Numbered from the stretch's first letter, positions 33,450 to 43,378 are shown. The stretch: DNA of 64,000 nucleotides from Pseudomonas izuensis (GCF_009861505.1 NZ_WTFT01000050.1:1-64000), one strand, 5' to 3'. The notes: generated by a model not told the origin, from the letters alone. Numbers and translations are program-made.

Positions 33450-34655
33450 ATGACTATCAGCAACGTTCAGTCCGCGCCTGCCACTTTACAAAGCAGTCCG
33501 CTGGTCATGCGCATCATCGGCGCAGTGGCGCTGGCGCATTTGATTAACGACCTGATTCAATCGGTACTGCCCTCGATTTACCCGATGCTCAAGGCCAGTT
33601 ATGGCCTGACGTTCACCCAGGTCGGCCTCATTACTCTGACCTTTCAGTTGACGGCCTCATTGCTGCAGCCCTGGGTCGGTTATCACACCGACCGCCATCC
33701 CAAGCCGTGGTTGTTGCCTGCCGGCACGATCTGCACATTGGTGGGGATTTTGATGATGTCGGTGGTGGGCAGCTTCCCGCTGATTCTTTTGGCGGCGGGG
33801 CTGATCGGCATCGGTTCCTCGACTTTTCACCCGGAAGCTTCTCGCGTGGCACGACTGGCCTCGGGCGGGCGTTTCGGGCTGGCGCAATCGACCTTCCAGG
33901 TCGGCGGCAACGCGGGTTCGGCTTTCGGTCCGTTGCTGGCGGCGGCGATCATCATTCCCTTTGGTCAGGGGCACGTGGCCTGGTTCGGCCTGTTTGCAGT
34001 TTTCGCACTGTTCGTGCTCTACCGGATCAGCCGCTGGTACGCCAACCACTTGAACCTGTTCAAGCTCAAGCAAGGCCAAGCGGCGACTCACGGCTTGTCC
34101 AAGGGGCGGGTAATCAGCGCACTGGTGGTGCTTGGGATGTTGGTGTTTTCCAAGTATTTCTACATGGCCAGTTTCACCAGCTACTTCACCTTTTACCTGA
34201 TCGAAAAATTCGACCTGTCGGTGGCCAGTTCGCAGTTGCACCTGTTCCTGTTTCTCGGTGCGGTAGCGGCGGGGACCTTCTTTGGCGGGCCGATCGGCGA
34301 CAAAATCGGGCGCAAGGCGGTGATCTGGTTCTCGATCCTCGGCGTCGCGCCGTTCACCCTGATTCTGCCGCACGTTGACCTGTTCTGGACCAGCATTCTC
34401 AGTGTGGTGATCGGTTTTATTCTGGCATCGGCGTTCTCGGCCATTGTGGTGTACGCCCAGGAACTGGTGCCGGGCAATGTCGGGATGATCGCCGGGGTGT
34501 TCTTCGGTCTGATGTTCGGCTTCGGCGGGATCGGGGCGGCACTGCTGGGCCATCTGGCGGACATTCACGGCATCGAATACGTGTACTTCCTGTGTTCGTT
34601 CCTGCCGTTGCTGGGCGTGCTGGCGATATTCCTGCCAAGAACCAAGAAAGCCTGA
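33450..34655 (+). CDS. fsr: MFS efflux protein, Fsr (fosmidomycin resistance) family
   Basis: Twelve-helix major facilitator of 401 residues. Features of the Fsr group: AHLINDLIQSVLPSIYPMLK in helix 1, FTQVGLITLTFQLTASLLQP, the GIGSSTFHPEASRVA stretch, and DKIGRKAVIW in the middle. Start ATG 33450. Family members export fosmidomycin and related compounds. The 334 bp before it hold the chemoreceptor promoter but no other gene; a small CCCCT-TTGTA-AGGGG hairpin is at 33261-33275. Confidence 0.88.
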   Translation: MTISNVQSAPATLQSSPLVMRIIGAVALAHLINDLIQSVLPSIYPMLKASYGLTFTQVGLITLTFQLTASLLQPWVGYHTDRHPKPWLLPAGTICTLVGILMMSVVGSFPLILLAAGLIGIGSSTFHPEASRVARLASGGRFGLAQSTFQVGGNAGSAFGPLLAAAIIIPFGQGHVAWFGLFAVFALFVLYRISRWYANHLNLFKLKQGQAATHGLSKGRVISALVVLGMLVFSKYFYMASFTSYFTFYLIEKFDLSVASSQLHLFLFLGAVAAGTFFGGPIGDKIGRKAVIWFSILGVAPFTLILPHVDLFWTSILSVVIGFILASAFSAIVVYAQELVPGNVGMIAGVFFGLMFGFGGIGAALLGHLADIHGIEYVYFLCSFLPLLGVLAIFLPRTKKA

Positions 34656-34666
34656 CGATCCGCCAC

Positions 34667-34760
34667 CCTGTAGGAGCAAAGCTTGCTCGCGATGGCCGTT
34701 ACGCGTTTTGTCAGAAGCACCGCGTTATCGTTCATCGCGAGCAAGCTTTGCTCCTACAGG
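34667..34760. repeat. REP doublet, TTGCTCGCGATGG type
   Basis: Inverted arms 34667-34695 and 34733-34760 between convergent fsr and ychF. Confidence 0.85.
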
Positions 34761-34787
34761 TTTGCATCATGTCTATTCATCAGGCAC

Positions 34788-34817
34788 AAAAAAGCCGCGT
34801 ATCAAACGCGGCTTTTT
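34788..34817. terminator. Bidirectional terminator between fsr and ychF
   Basis: AAAAAAGCCGCGT, five bases, ACGCGGCTTTTT. A run of A on one side and of T on the other serve both convergent genes. Confidence 0.9.
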
Positions 34818-34845
34818 GTTGGGCGGGTGCTTCGTCCTGAAAAAC

Positions 34846-35946
34846 TTACACGTTGAAGCGGAAGTGCATCACGTCGCCGTCTTTAACGATGTAGTCCTTG
34901 CCTTCCAGACGCCATTTACCGGCTTCCTTGGTACCGGCTTCGCCCTTGTACTGGATGAAGTCGTTGTAGGCGATCACTTCGGCGCGGATGAAGCCTTTTT
35001 CGAAGTCAGTGTGGATCACGCCTGCGGCTTGCGGTGCGGTGGCACCGACGCGGACGGTCCAGGCGCGGACTTCTTCGACACCGGCGGTGAAGTAGGTCTG
35101 CAGGTGCAGCATTTCGTAACCGGCGCGGATCACGCGGTTCAGGCCAGGCTCGTCGAGGCCCAGGGCTTCGAGGAACATGTCTTTCTCTTCGCCGTCATCC
35201 AGCTCGGCGATTTCCGCTTCGATCTTGTTGCAGACCGGCACAACCACGGCGCCTTCTTCTTCGGCGATGGCCTTGACCACGTCAAGGTGCGGGTTGTTTT
35301 CGAAACCGTCTTCAGCCACGTTGGCGATGTACATGACCGGTTTGGTGGTCAGCAGGTGGAAGCCCTTGATCACCGCTTTCTCGTCAGTGCCCATGTTCTT
35401 CATCAGGCTGCGCGCAGGCTTGCCTTCGGTGAAGTGAGCGATCAGTTGCTCCAGCAGGCCTTTCTGGACCACTGCATCCTTGTCGCCACCCTTGGCGTTA
35501 CGCGCGACTTTCTGCAGTTGTTTCTCGCAGCTGTCGAGGTCGGCGAAGATCAGTTCCAGGTCGATGATTTCGATGTCGCGTTTCGGGTCGACGCTGTTGG
35601 AGACGTGAATCACGTTCTCGTCTTCGAAGCAGCGGACTACGTGGGCGATGGCATCGGTTTCACGGATGTTGGCCAGGAACTTGTTGCCCAGGCCTTCACC
35701 TTTCGACGCGCCGGCAACCAGGCCCGCGATGTCGACGAATTCCATGGTGGTCGGCAGGATGCGTTTTGGATTGACGATGGCAGCCAGGGCTTCCAGGCGC
35801 GGATCCGGCATCGGCACGATACCGCTGTTGGGCTCGATGGTGCAGAAGGGGAAGTTCTCGGCCGCGATACCGGATTTGGTCAGGGCGTTGAACAGGGTGG
35901 ACTTGCCGACGTTAGGCAGGCCGACGATGCCGCAATTGAATCCCAT
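34846..35946 (-). CDS. ychF: YchF/OLA1-type ATPase
   Basis: Ribosome-associated P-loop NTPase, 366 residues. G1 loop GLPNVGKST near the N-terminus, G3 DIAGLV, NKIE in place of the GTP-specific NKxD, which in the family goes with ATP preference, and a C-terminal TGS domain with RAEVIAYNDFIQYKGEAGTK. Follows pth by 22 bp, the usual pairing in Gammaproteobacteria. Confidence 0.96.
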   Translation of the reverse strand: MGFNCGIVGLPNVGKSTLFNALTKSGIAAENFPFCTIEPNSGIVPMPDPRLEALAAIVNPKRILPTTMEFVDIAGLVAGASKGEGLGNKFLANIRETDAIAHVVRCFEDENVIHVSNSVDPKRDIEIIDLELIFADLDSCEKQLQKVARNAKGGDKDAVVQKGLLEQLIAHFTEGKPARSLMKNMGTDEKAVIKGFHLLTTKPVMYIANVAEDGFENNPHLDVVKAIAEEEGAVVVPVCNKIEAEIAELDDGEEKDMFLEALGLDEPGLNRVIRAGYEMLHLQTYFTAGVEEVRAWTVRVGATAPQAAGVIHTDFEKGFIRAEVIAYNDFIQYKGEAGTKEAGKWRLEGKDYIVKDGDVMHFRFNV

Positions 35947-35968
35947 GGTGTTTCCCCTCGGATAAGAG

Positions 35969-36553
35969 TCAGGCCTTCTGGCTGTGCAGGTTTTTCATCG
36001 CGCGGTTCCATTCACCGGCGAGGATATCCGGCAGCACGCCGAGGGCAAAGTCGATGCTGGCATCGAGTTTTTCCTGTTCGGCGCGTGGCGCACGACCCAG
36101 GACGAAATTTGAAACCATACTGGCAACGCCCGGGTGGCCAATGCCAAGCCGCAAGCGGTGAAAGGTATTCTGATTGCCCAGTTGCGCAATGATGTCGCGC
36201 AACCCGTTGTGACCGCCATGGCCACCGCCAACCTTGAGCTTGGCGACGCCCGGAGGCAGATCGAGTTCGTCGTGCGCCACGAGGATTTCTTCAGGCTTGA
36301 TGCGGAAGAAACCGGCGAGTGCCGCCACGGCTTGGCCGCTGCGGTTCATGTACGTGGTGGGAATCAGCAGACGAACATCCTGACCCTGATGCGAATAGCG
36401 CCCGGTCAGGCCGAAATATTTGCGGTCCGCCACAAGGTTCACGCCTTGTGCGTTCGCGATGCGCTCAACAAAAAGGGCCCCTGCGTTATGCCGGGTCTGT
36501 TCGTATTCAGCGCCTGGATTTCCCAGGCCAACGATCAGTTTGATGGCAGTCAC
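35969..36553 (-). CDS. pth: Peptidyl-tRNA hydrolase
   Basis: Releases tRNA from peptidyl-tRNA dropped by ribosomes. Length 194. N12 in GLGNPG, catalytic H22 in TRHNAG, and the AHDELDLPPG loop with the conserved Asp. It lies between rplY and ychF on the minus strand as in other pseudomonads. Confidence 0.96.
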   Translation of the reverse strand: MTAIKLIVGLGNPGAEYEQTRHNAGALFVERIANAQGVNLVADRKYFGLTGRYSHQGQDVRLLIPTTYMNRSGQAVAALAGFFRIKPEEILVAHDELDLPPGVAKLKVGGGHGGHNGLRDIIAQLGNQNTFHRLRLGIGHPGVASMVSNFVLGRAPRAEQEKLDASIDFALGVLPDILAGEWNRAMKNLHSQKA

Positions 36554-36722
36554 GATAGGGGCCCTTCATTGGAGTGGTGGAAAACATCGCCGCAATCAGG
36601 GAGAGCGGCGAAAGTGGACGAAAATTGCTCATTTACCATGATGTAAACTCCGCGTTCTCGCCCGCTTTCTCGCTACGCTCTAGTCCGCGATGTTTCCGGT
36701 CACTCCGGCAGCGCAGAGTAAA

Positions 36723-37322
36723 TTACTCTGCAGCGCCTTCTGCAGCTTCTGGAGCAACACGTGGAGCGTGGACGTTGGCAACAGCCTTGTCATCGCCGTG
36801 AGCCAGAGCAACGAACTCAACGCCGTTAGGAGCTTTGAGGTCGGACAGGTGAATGATCGAACCGATTTCGGCGTTAGCCAGGTCGACTTCGATGAATTCA
36901 GGCAGGTCTTTTGGCAGGCAGGAAACTTCGATCTCAGCAACAACGTGCGAGATTTCGCCGCCTTTCTTGACCGGTGCTTCTTCGTTGATGAAGTGCACTG
37001 GAACGATAGCGGTCAGTTTCTGGCCAGCGACTACGCGTACGAAGTCAGCGTGCATCACGTGGCCTTTGGCCGGGTGACGTTGCAGGGCTTTGATCACGAC
37101 GTTCTGCTTGGTGCCACCAACGTTCAGCTCGATGATGTGGCTGTAAGCCGCTTCGTTTTCGAGCAGTTTGGCAACTTCTTTAGCCAGCATGCTGATGGAT
37201 TCAGGGGCTTTGTCGCCACCGTAAACTACAGCTGGAACCAGGCTTGCGAGACGACGCAGGCGGCGGCTCGCACCTTTCCCCAGGTCGGAACGCACTTCAG
37301 CATTCAGAGTAAAATCGTTCAT
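36723..37322 (-). CDS. rplY: 50S ribosomal protein L25/Ctc
   Basis: 5S rRNA-binding ribosomal protein of the long (CTC) form, 199 residues: L25 domain (1-95, MNDFTLNAEVRSDLGKGASRR) and a TL5 C-terminal domain ending in an Ala/Glu-rich tail. Start ATG 37322 has GGAG eight bases upstream; the open frame to 37436 runs through the prs terminator and is rejected. Confidence 0.96.
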   Translation of the reverse strand: MNDFTLNAEVRSDLGKGASRRLRRLASLVPAVVYGGDKAPESISMLAKEVAKLLENEAAYSHIIELNVGGTKQNVVIKALQRHPAKGHVMHADFVRVVAGQKLTAIVPVHFINEEAPVKKGGEISHVVAEIEVSCLPKDLPEFIEVDLANAEIGSIIHLSDLKAPNGVEFVALAHGDDKAVANVHAPRVAPEAAEGAAE

Positions 37323-37386
37323 GTTGTATCTCCAAAATAGCCATGACCGAGTGGCGTTTGCGACCAGCGCCGAACACGGTATGGGC

Positions 37387-37430
37387 AAAAAAGCCCCGCC
37401 CCGACAGGAATGCCGGGGCGGGGCGCTTTT
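37387..37430 (-). terminator. Terminator of prs
   Basis: On the minus strand, GCCCCGCCCCG, ten bases, CGGGGCGGGGC, then TTTTTT. Very GC-rich stem between prs and rplY. Confidence 0.9.
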
Positions 37431-37463
37431 CGTCAACGAGACATTTCGAAAAGGGCAGGGCCC

Positions 37464-38405
37464 TTAGCGGAACATCGCGCTGATCGATTCTTCATTGCTG
37501 ATGCGGCGAACCGCCTCGGCAACTACCGGTGCGATATCCAGTTGACGGATACGCGCACAGGCTTGTGCTGCAGCGGACAGCGGGATGGTGTTGGTCACCA
37601 CCAGCTCGTCCAGCACGGAATTTTCGATGTTTTCGATCGCCCGACCCGACAGCACTGGGTGCGTGCAGTAGGCGAAAACCTTGGCAGCGCCATGCTCTTT
37701 CAAGGCCTTGGCCGCATGGCACAGGGTGCCGGCGGTATCGACCATGTCATCGACCAGAATGCAGGTACGCCCTTCGACATCACCGATGATATGCATCACT
37801 TCAGAGTGATTGGCTTTCTCACGGCGTTTGTCGATGATCCCGAGATCCACGCCCAGGGATTTGGCAACGGCACGTGCACGCACGACGCCACCAATGTCCG
37901 GGGACACGATCATCAGGTTTTCGAAGCGCTGATCTTCAATATCATCCACCAGTACCGGGGAGCCGTAGATGTTATCTACCGGAATATCGAAGAAACCCTG
38001 AATCTGGTCAGCATGCAGATCAACCGTGAGAACACGGTCGATGCCGACTACGGTAAGCATGTCAGCAACGACTTTCGCGCTGATAGCCACACGTGCGGAA
38101 CGCGGACGGCGATCCTGACGGGCATAACCAAAGTAAGGAATAACAGCAGTGATACGAGTAGCCGAGGAGCGGCGGAAGGCATCAGCCATCACTACCAGTT
38201 CCATCAGGTTATCGTTGGTCGGAGCGCAAGTCGGCTGAATAATGAAGACGTCTTTACCACGAACGTTTTCATTGATCTCGGCTGTAATTTCGCCGTCGGA
38301 GAATTTACCGACAGAGATGTCACCGAGAGGGATATGCAGCTGACGTACGACACGCCGAGCCAGATCGGGGTTAGCGTTCCCCGTAAAGACCATCATCTTG
38401 GACAC
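37464..38405 (-). CDS. prs: Ribose-phosphate pyrophosphokinase
   Basis: Makes PRPP from ribose 5-phosphate and ATP for nucleotide, histidine and NAD synthesis. Start is GTG 38405 (VSKMMVFTGNANPDLARR), giving the usual 313 residues; the open frame above runs into tRNA-Gln. DLHADQIQGFFDIPVDN and the PRPP loop LVDDMVDTAGTL are present. The tRNA-Gln gene ends 46 bp upstream of the start, so both probably share a transcript. Confidence 0.97.
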   Translation of the reverse strand: MSKMMVFTGNANPDLARRVVRQLHIPLGDISVGKFSDGEITAEINENVRGKDVFIIQPTCAPTNDNLMELVVMADAFRRSSATRITAVIPYFGYARQDRRPRSARVAISAKVVADMLTVVGIDRVLTVDLHADQIQGFFDIPVDNIYGSPVLVDDIEDQRFENLMIVSPDIGGVVRARAVAKSLGVDLGIIDKRREKANHSEVMHIIGDVEGRTCILVDDMVDTAGTLCHAAKALKEHGAAKVFAYCTHPVLSGRAIENIENSVLDELVVTNTIPLSAAAQACARIRQLDIAPVVAEAVRRISNEESISAMFR

Positions 38406-38451
38406 GCGCAGTACCTGAAGGCTGAGGGTAACCTGGATGAGTATAGGAAAA

Positions 38452-38526
38452 TGGCAGGGGCGGCTGGATTCGAACCAACGCATGGCAGGATCAAAACCTG
38501 CTGCCTTACCGCTTGGCGACGCCCCT
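38452..38526 (-). tRNA. tRNA-Gln (TTG)
   Basis: A 75-nt cloverleaf with encoded CCA. Acceptor AGGGGCG pairs with CGCCCCT; anticodon loop TTTTGAT gives TTG; T arm contains TTCGAAT. It lies between ispE and prs, the usual place in Pseudomonas. Confidence 0.96.
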
Positions 38527-38562
38527 GTATCTGTTGCAACGATTACCCTGTAATCGGTTCCT

Positions 38563-39414
38563 TTAGAGCAGACTTCGCAGCTTGCGATGCAACATCGAAA
38601 TGTTGCTTCCTTTTGCTACAAACCCTGTAAGGGTCTCTGTAAGAAGGGCCGAGACTTTATCAGCTTCAGCTTTGCTTGGGAAGCCCCCAAACACACAACT
38701 TCCAGTTCCGGTGAGTTTTGCTTCGGTAAATTTACCTAACAAATTCAAAGCGTTACGTACCTCTGGATAACGCCTTGTTACCACCGGCAAGCAGTCATTA
38801 CGACTGTTTCCCTTGGGAACGGGGCGCACTTTAATGGGAGGAGTGTTACGTGTCAACAACGGATCTGAAAAAATTTCTGCCGTACTTACAGAGACTTGCG
38901 GTACCAGCACGACATACCACGGTTCTTCGGGGTCAACCGGCGTCAGTTTCTCTCCCACACCCTCCGCAAAAGCCGCGTGGCCACGCACGAAAACCGGGAC
39001 ATCGGCGCCCAGGGTCAGGCCCAGAGTGGCGAGTCGATCGGCGTCCCAGCCCAGTTGCCAGAGATGATTCAGACCGAGCAGGGTTGTCGCGGCATTCGAA
39101 CTTCCGCCGCCGATCCCGCCGCCCATGGGCAGGATCTTGTCGATCCAGATATCGATACCGAGCGCGCAGCCGGATTGCGCCTGAAGTTTTTTGGCGGCTT
39201 TTACGATCAAATTGCTGTCGTGGGGGACGCCTTCGAACTCGGTATGCAGACGAATGACGCCGTCATCGCGCACGGCGAAAGTGATTTCGTCGCCGTAATC
39301 GAGAAACTGAAAAAGCGTCTGCAGCTCATGGTAGCCATCTTCACGGCGACCGAGAATGTGCAGCATCAAGTTGAGTTTGGCCGGGGAGGGCAACGTCAGG
39401 CGGTTGGCGTCCAT
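38563..39414 (-). CDS. ispE: 4-diphosphocytidyl-2-C-methyl-D-erythritol kinase
   Basis: GHMP kinase of the non-mevalonate isoprenoid pathway, 283 residues. Shows PSPAKLN with the catalytic Lys at 13 and the ATP-binding glycine loop PMGGGIGGGSSNAA. It begins one base after lolB ends, so the two are coupled. Confidence 0.96.
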   Translation of the reverse strand: MDANRLTLPSPAKLNLMLHILGRREDGYHELQTLFQFLDYGDEITFAVRDDGVIRLHTEFEGVPHDSNLIVKAAKKLQAQSGCALGIDIWIDKILPMGGGIGGGSSNAATTLLGLNHLWQLGWDADRLATLGLTLGADVPVFVRGHAAFAEGVGEKLTPVDPEEPWYVVLVPQVSVSTAEIFSDPLLTRNTPPIKVRPVPKGNSRNDCLPVVTRRYPEVRNALNLLGKFTEAKLTGTGSCVFGGFPSKAEADKVSALLTETLTGFVAKGSNISMLHRKLRSLL

Positions 39415-39415
39415 G

Positions 39416-40033
39416 TCACATCCCCAGTTTGCGCGGTTGCCAGGCTTTGATCACCAGCGTGACATCAAGGTCAGTGCCATGGAGCTTGATTCGCTCGGGC
39501 AACCAGTAACCGTTTTGCTCGGTATACGCGGTGTATTCGACCTGCCAGCCGTCCTGTTCGAGCGTGGCCAGGCGACTGTCGCCATCGAGCGTCAAACGGC
39601 TTTTGCTATCTGGTGCCGGGAGCCCGCGGACCCACCAGGTCAGATTGGAAACGGGGAGTTTCCAGCCCAACTGCTCTTCAAGCAGCGCATCCGGAGACGG
39701 TGCTTCGTAGCGTCCCTGGTTGGCGACTTCCAGGGACACCTTGCCGGGCCGGCCGGTCAAGCGTGCGGCGCCGCGGCCAAGGGGGCCGGAGAGGCGAATG
39801 TCGTAGTAATCCTGGCGCTGCAACCAGAACAGCGTGCCGCTGCCCGAATCCTTTGGCGCTCGAATGCCGATCTTGCCGTCGATCTGCCAGCCGTCGAGGT
39901 TGGTGAGCTGCTGTTTGTGTTCGCGCCATTGGGCGGGGTTGCCCTGGCCTTCGAGCGATTCACGGGCGCCAAAACCCGCGCAACCGGCGAGCAGGGCGAT
40001 GAAACTGAAAACAATGAGGTGGCGCAAAAACAT
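39416..40033 (-). CDS. lolB: Outer-membrane lipoprotein LolB
   Basis: Receives lipoproteins from LolA and inserts them in the outer membrane. 205 residues with lipobox LAGC (Cys18), then WQIDGKIGIRAPKDSGSGT, the LolB strand pattern. Lies between a TPR lipoprotein gene (4-bp gap) and ispE. Confidence 0.95.
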   Translation of the reverse strand: MFLRHLIVFSFIALLAGCAGFGARESLEGQGNPAQWREHKQQLTNLDGWQIDGKIGIRAPKDSGSGTLFWLQRQDYYDIRLSGPLGRGAARLTGRPGKVSLEVANQGRYEAPSPDALLEEQLGWKLPVSNLTWWVRGLPAPDSKSRLTLDGDSRLATLEQDGWQVEYTAYTEQNGYWLPERIKLHGTDLDVTLVIKAWQPRKLGM

Positions 40034-40037
40034 AATC

Positions 40038-41762
40038 TTATAGAGTCTCTGATCCGGTCAGGCGCTTGACGGTACTGCGCAGGGTAGGGCTGTCAGGTTG
40101 TTCCTTGAGGAACTTGCCCCAGATTTGTCTGGCTTCGCGTTGCTTGCCATTGGCCCACAGGACTTCGCCCAGGTGAGCGGCGACTTCCTGGTCGGGAAAA
40201 CGCTCCAGCGCCTGGCGCAGCAGGCGTTCCGCTTCGTCCAGATTGCCCATGCGGAAATTCACCCAGCCGAGGCTGTCCAGTACCGCCGGGTCTTCCGGAT
40301 TGATCTGGTGAGCCTGTTCGATCAGGGCCTTGGCCTCGGCATAACGCGTCGTCCGGTCCGAGAGGGTGTAGCCGAGGGCGTTCAGTGCCATTGCATTGTC
40401 AGGGTCGCGTTTTATGATCGTTCGCAGGTCTTTTTCCATCTGCGCCAGGTCATTACGCTTTTCCGCCAGCATGGCCCGGGTGTAAAGCAGGTTGAGATCG
40501 TCCGGGTATTGCTGCAGGGCTTTTTCCAGGACATTCCAGGCTTTGTCGCCCTGTTTGTTGGCAGACAGGGCTTCGGCTTCAATCAGGTACAGCTGGATCG
40601 CGTAGTCAGGTTGTTCGTCACGTTCGGCCGCGAGTTTGCGCTGGGCTTCGGCGGTCTTGCCGTTGTTCATCAGGATATCGGCCTGACGCAGTTGTGCCGG
40701 CAGGTAGTCGTTACCCGGACCGACCTGGCCGTACTCGATCAACGCGCCTTGCGGATCGTTGCGCTCTTCGGCGATGCGCCCCAGGTTCAGGTGGGCCGAA
40801 TCGACATGGCTTTCGCGGGCGATCAGGTCCTCCAGATAGCCTTTGGCTTCATTCCAGGCCTTGGCTTCCAGGCAGACCAGCGCCAGGGAATAACGCAGTT
40901 CGTCGTCTTCCGGGTATTGCTGGACCAGGCTTGAGAATTCGGCCTTGGCGTCGCCCATGCGGTCCTGTTCAACCAGCATGCGCGCGTAGGTCAGGCGCAG
41001 GCGCTTGTCGTCCGGGTATTTCTTGATGCTTTTTTGCAGTAGCGGCAGGGCTTCATCGCCACGATCAAGGGTTTGCAGCAGGCGCGCGCGAAGCAGGATC
41101 GGAGCGATTTCGCCGTCGTCCGGGGGATTGTCTTCCAGCAGTTTCAGCGCGCCTCGGGAATCCCCATCCTGTTGCAGCAACAAGGCTTTGCCGAAAATCA
41201 GCTGGCCATTGTTCGGATGGCGCTGCAGCAAGCGGTCGAAACTCTTCATCAAGCCGTTGCGTGTGTCTTGATCGGTGTCAGCCGCGGACAGGGCGAGGAA
41301 GTCGAAATGGGTGTCGCCCTTGCCTTGCAGGACTTTTTCCATATAGGCCATGGAGTCGTCATAGCGTCCGGCGCGCGCCAATTGCACGGCTGCGGCCCGT
41401 TGCGCCTCGAGGTCGTCCGGAGCGTTTTTCGCCCAGATCAGCGCGGTGTCCAGGGCTGCCTGATCGGCGCCCAGGTATTCGGCGATGCGGAATGCCCGTT
41501 CGGAGATGCCCGGATCCTGGGTATTGATGGCCTGGGTCACATAGTTATCCAGGGCAATGTCGAAACGATTGCGCTGGCCAGCCAGTTCGGCGCTCAACAG
41601 GCTGAAGATGGTGTCTTCACTGAATGAGCTGTAAACCTTGGGCTTTTCAGGTGCCGGGGTGCTGTCTTCGGCCGGCGGCGTACCGTCCGACGACCTCGGC
41701 ATCAAAGCCTGGCAGCCGCTGAGGAAGACAAAAGCGAGAAGCAACGCGGAAGATCTATTCAT
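40038..41762 (-). CDS. TPR-repeat lipoprotein
   Basis: A 574-residue outer-membrane or periplasmic lipoprotein (lipobox LSGC, Cys17) made of about 12-14 tetratricopeptide repeats, for example the repeat with ALNALGYTLSDRTTRYAEA. First gene ahead of lolB and ispE. Role unknown; the position upstream of lolB is conserved in pseudomonads, suggesting a part in envelope assembly. Confidence 0.88.
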   Translation of the reverse strand: MNRSSALLLAFVFLSGCQALMPRSSDGTPPAEDSTPAPEKPKVYSSFSEDTIFSLLSAELAGQRNRFDIALDNYVTQAINTQDPGISERAFRIAEYLGADQAALDTALIWAKNAPDDLEAQRAAAVQLARAGRYDDSMAYMEKVLQGKGDTHFDFLALSAADTDQDTRNGLMKSFDRLLQRHPNNGQLIFGKALLLQQDGDSRGALKLLEDNPPDDGEIAPILLRARLLQTLDRGDEALPLLQKSIKKYPDDKRLRLTYARMLVEQDRMGDAKAEFSSLVQQYPEDDELRYSLALVCLEAKAWNEAKGYLEDLIARESHVDSAHLNLGRIAEERNDPQGALIEYGQVGPGNDYLPAQLRQADILMNNGKTAEAQRKLAAERDEQPDYAIQLYLIEAEALSANKQGDKAWNVLEKALQQYPDDLNLLYTRAMLAEKRNDLAQMEKDLRTIIKRDPDNAMALNALGYTLSDRTTRYAEAKALIEQAHQINPEDPAVLDSLGWVNFRMGNLDEAERLLRQALERFPDQEVAAHLGEVLWANGKQREARQIWGKFLKEQPDSPTLRSTVKRLTGSETL

Positions 41763-41857
41763 ATAGGAAGAGGACGACTAACCTGCGGTCGGATCATCAT
41801 GACACAAGCCTTCGGCCAAACATAACCGGCCGGCCATTTTCCGGTTTATAGCCCCCT

Positions 41858-41960
41858 CTGTAGGAGCTGGCTTGCCAGCGATGAATTCAAAGGCGCCGCG
41901 TTTAACCGGTAAGAACGCATCATCGTTAACGGGCATCGCTGGCAAGCCAGCTCCTACAGG
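41858..41960. repeat. REP doublet, GGCTTGCCAGCGATG type
   Basis: Inverted arms 41858-41883 and 41934-41960. The core GGCTTGCCAGCGATG differs from the TTGCTCGCGATGG and TTGCCCGCGAA types elsewhere. This and the hemA promoter fill the 326-bp gap between the TPR gene and hemA. Confidence 0.85.
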
Positions 41961-42088
41961 GCAGAGTGTAAACGAGAACCGCTCGCAAACCCGGGTGTCG
42001 CCTACCGAGCCAATAGATATCGAGTAGTTGTTCTGAATCTGACGAAGTAGGACAATTGCCGGCTTCACGTCACCATCAGCGACTTTGA

Positions 42089-43378
42089 ATGGCCTTCCTC
42101 GCACTCGGTATTAACCACAAGACTGCTTCAGTAGACGTCCGCGAGCGCGTGGCCTTTACCCCTGAGCAGCTGGTTGAGGCCCTGCAGCAGCTCTGCCGAC
42201 TCACCGACAGCCGCGAAGCTGCGATCCTCTCCACCTGCAATCGCAGTGAACTCTATATAGAACAGGATCACCTGTCGGCGGATATCGTGCTGCGCTGGCT
42301 GGCCGAATATCATCATTTGAGCCTCGATGAACTGCGCGCGAGCAGTTATGTGCATGAAGACGATGCGGCAGTTCGTCACATGATGCGCGTCGCTTCAGGG
42401 CTCGATTCGCTGGTGTTGGGTGAGCCACAGATTCTCGGCCAGATGAAGTCGGCCTACGCCGTGGCTCGCGAGGCGGGCACCATCGGTCCATTGCTCGGGC
42501 GGCTGTTCCAGGCCACGTTCAACGCGGCCAAGCAAGTGCGCACCGACACCGCCATCGGCGAGAACCCGGTGTCCGTGGCGTTTGCCGCGGTCAGCCTGGC
42601 AAAACAGATTTTCAGCGACCTGCAACGCAGTCAGGCCTTGTTGATCGGCGCCGGTGAGACCATCACCCTGGTCGCCCGTCACCTGCATGATTTGGGGGTC
42701 AAGCGCATCGTGGTGGCCAATCGCACGCTGGAGCGCGCGAGCACCCTGGCCGAACAGTTCGGCGCTCACGCGGTGCTGCTGTCGGATATTCCGGCCGAAC
42801 TGGTGCGCAGTGACATCGTCATCAGTTCCACCGCCAGCCAATTGCCGATCCTCGGCAAGGGCGCCGTGGAAAGTGCCCTGAAGCTGCGCAAGCACAAGCC
42901 GATTTTCATGGTGGATATCGCCGTTCCGCGGGATATCGAGCCCGAAGTCGGTGAGTTGGACGACGTTTACCTGTATAGCGTTGACGATCTCCACGAAGTG
43001 GTCGCCGAGAACCTCAAGAGCCGTCAGGGCGCCGCACAAGCAGCGGAAGAGATGGTCTCGATCGGTGCCGAGGATTTCATGGTCCGCCTGCGCGAACTGG
43101 CGGCAGTGGACGTGCTCAAGGCCTATCGTCAACAAAGCGAGCGTTTGCGCGACGAAGAATTGCAAAAAGCCCAGCGCATGCTGGCCAACGGCGGCAGCGC
43201 CGAAGAAGTGCTGGTGCAACTGGCCCGTGGTTTGACCAACAAACTGTTGCACGCACCGAGCGTGCAGTTGAAAAAGCTCTCTGCCGAAGGTCGCCTCGAT
43301 GCGCTGGCGATGGCCCAGGAACTCTTTGCCCTCAATGAGGGCTCATCGGAAAGCTTTTCGGATAAGAAACCGCAATGA
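42089..43378 (+). CDS. hemA: Glutamyl-tRNA reductase
   Basis: First enzyme of tetrapyrrole synthesis from glutamyl-tRNA, 429 residues. Catalytic C50 in STCNRSELY, NADPH-binding GAGETITLVARHL, and the C-terminal dimerisation helix. It opens a plus-strand operon with prfA, prmC, moeB and murI; its stop and the prfA start overlap as ATGA. Confidence 0.97.
   Translation: MAFLALGINHKTASVDVRERVAFTPEQLVEALQQLCRLTDSREAAILSTCNRSELYIEQDHLSADIVLRWLAEYHHLSLDELRASSYVHEDDAAVRHMMRVASGLDSLVLGEPQILGQMKSAYAVAREAGTIGPLLGRLFQATFNAAKQVRTDTAIGENPVSVAFAAVSLAKQIFSDLQRSQALLIGAGETITLVARHLHDLGVKRIVVANRTLERASTLAEQFGAHAVLLSDIPAELVRSDIVISSTASQLPILGKGAVESALKLRKHKPIFMVDIAVPRDIEPEVGELDDVYLYSVDDLHEVVAENLKSRQGAAQAAEEMVSIGAEDFMVRLRELAAVDVLKAYRQQSERLRDEELQKAQRMLANGGSAEEVLVQLARGLTNKLLHAPSVQLKKLSAEGRLDALAMAQELFALNEGSSESFSDKKPQ

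Noticed and set aside
34708..36192. 494-codon plus-strand frame opposite ychF
   Set aside because: Begins in REP sequence and mirrors a universally conserved gene.
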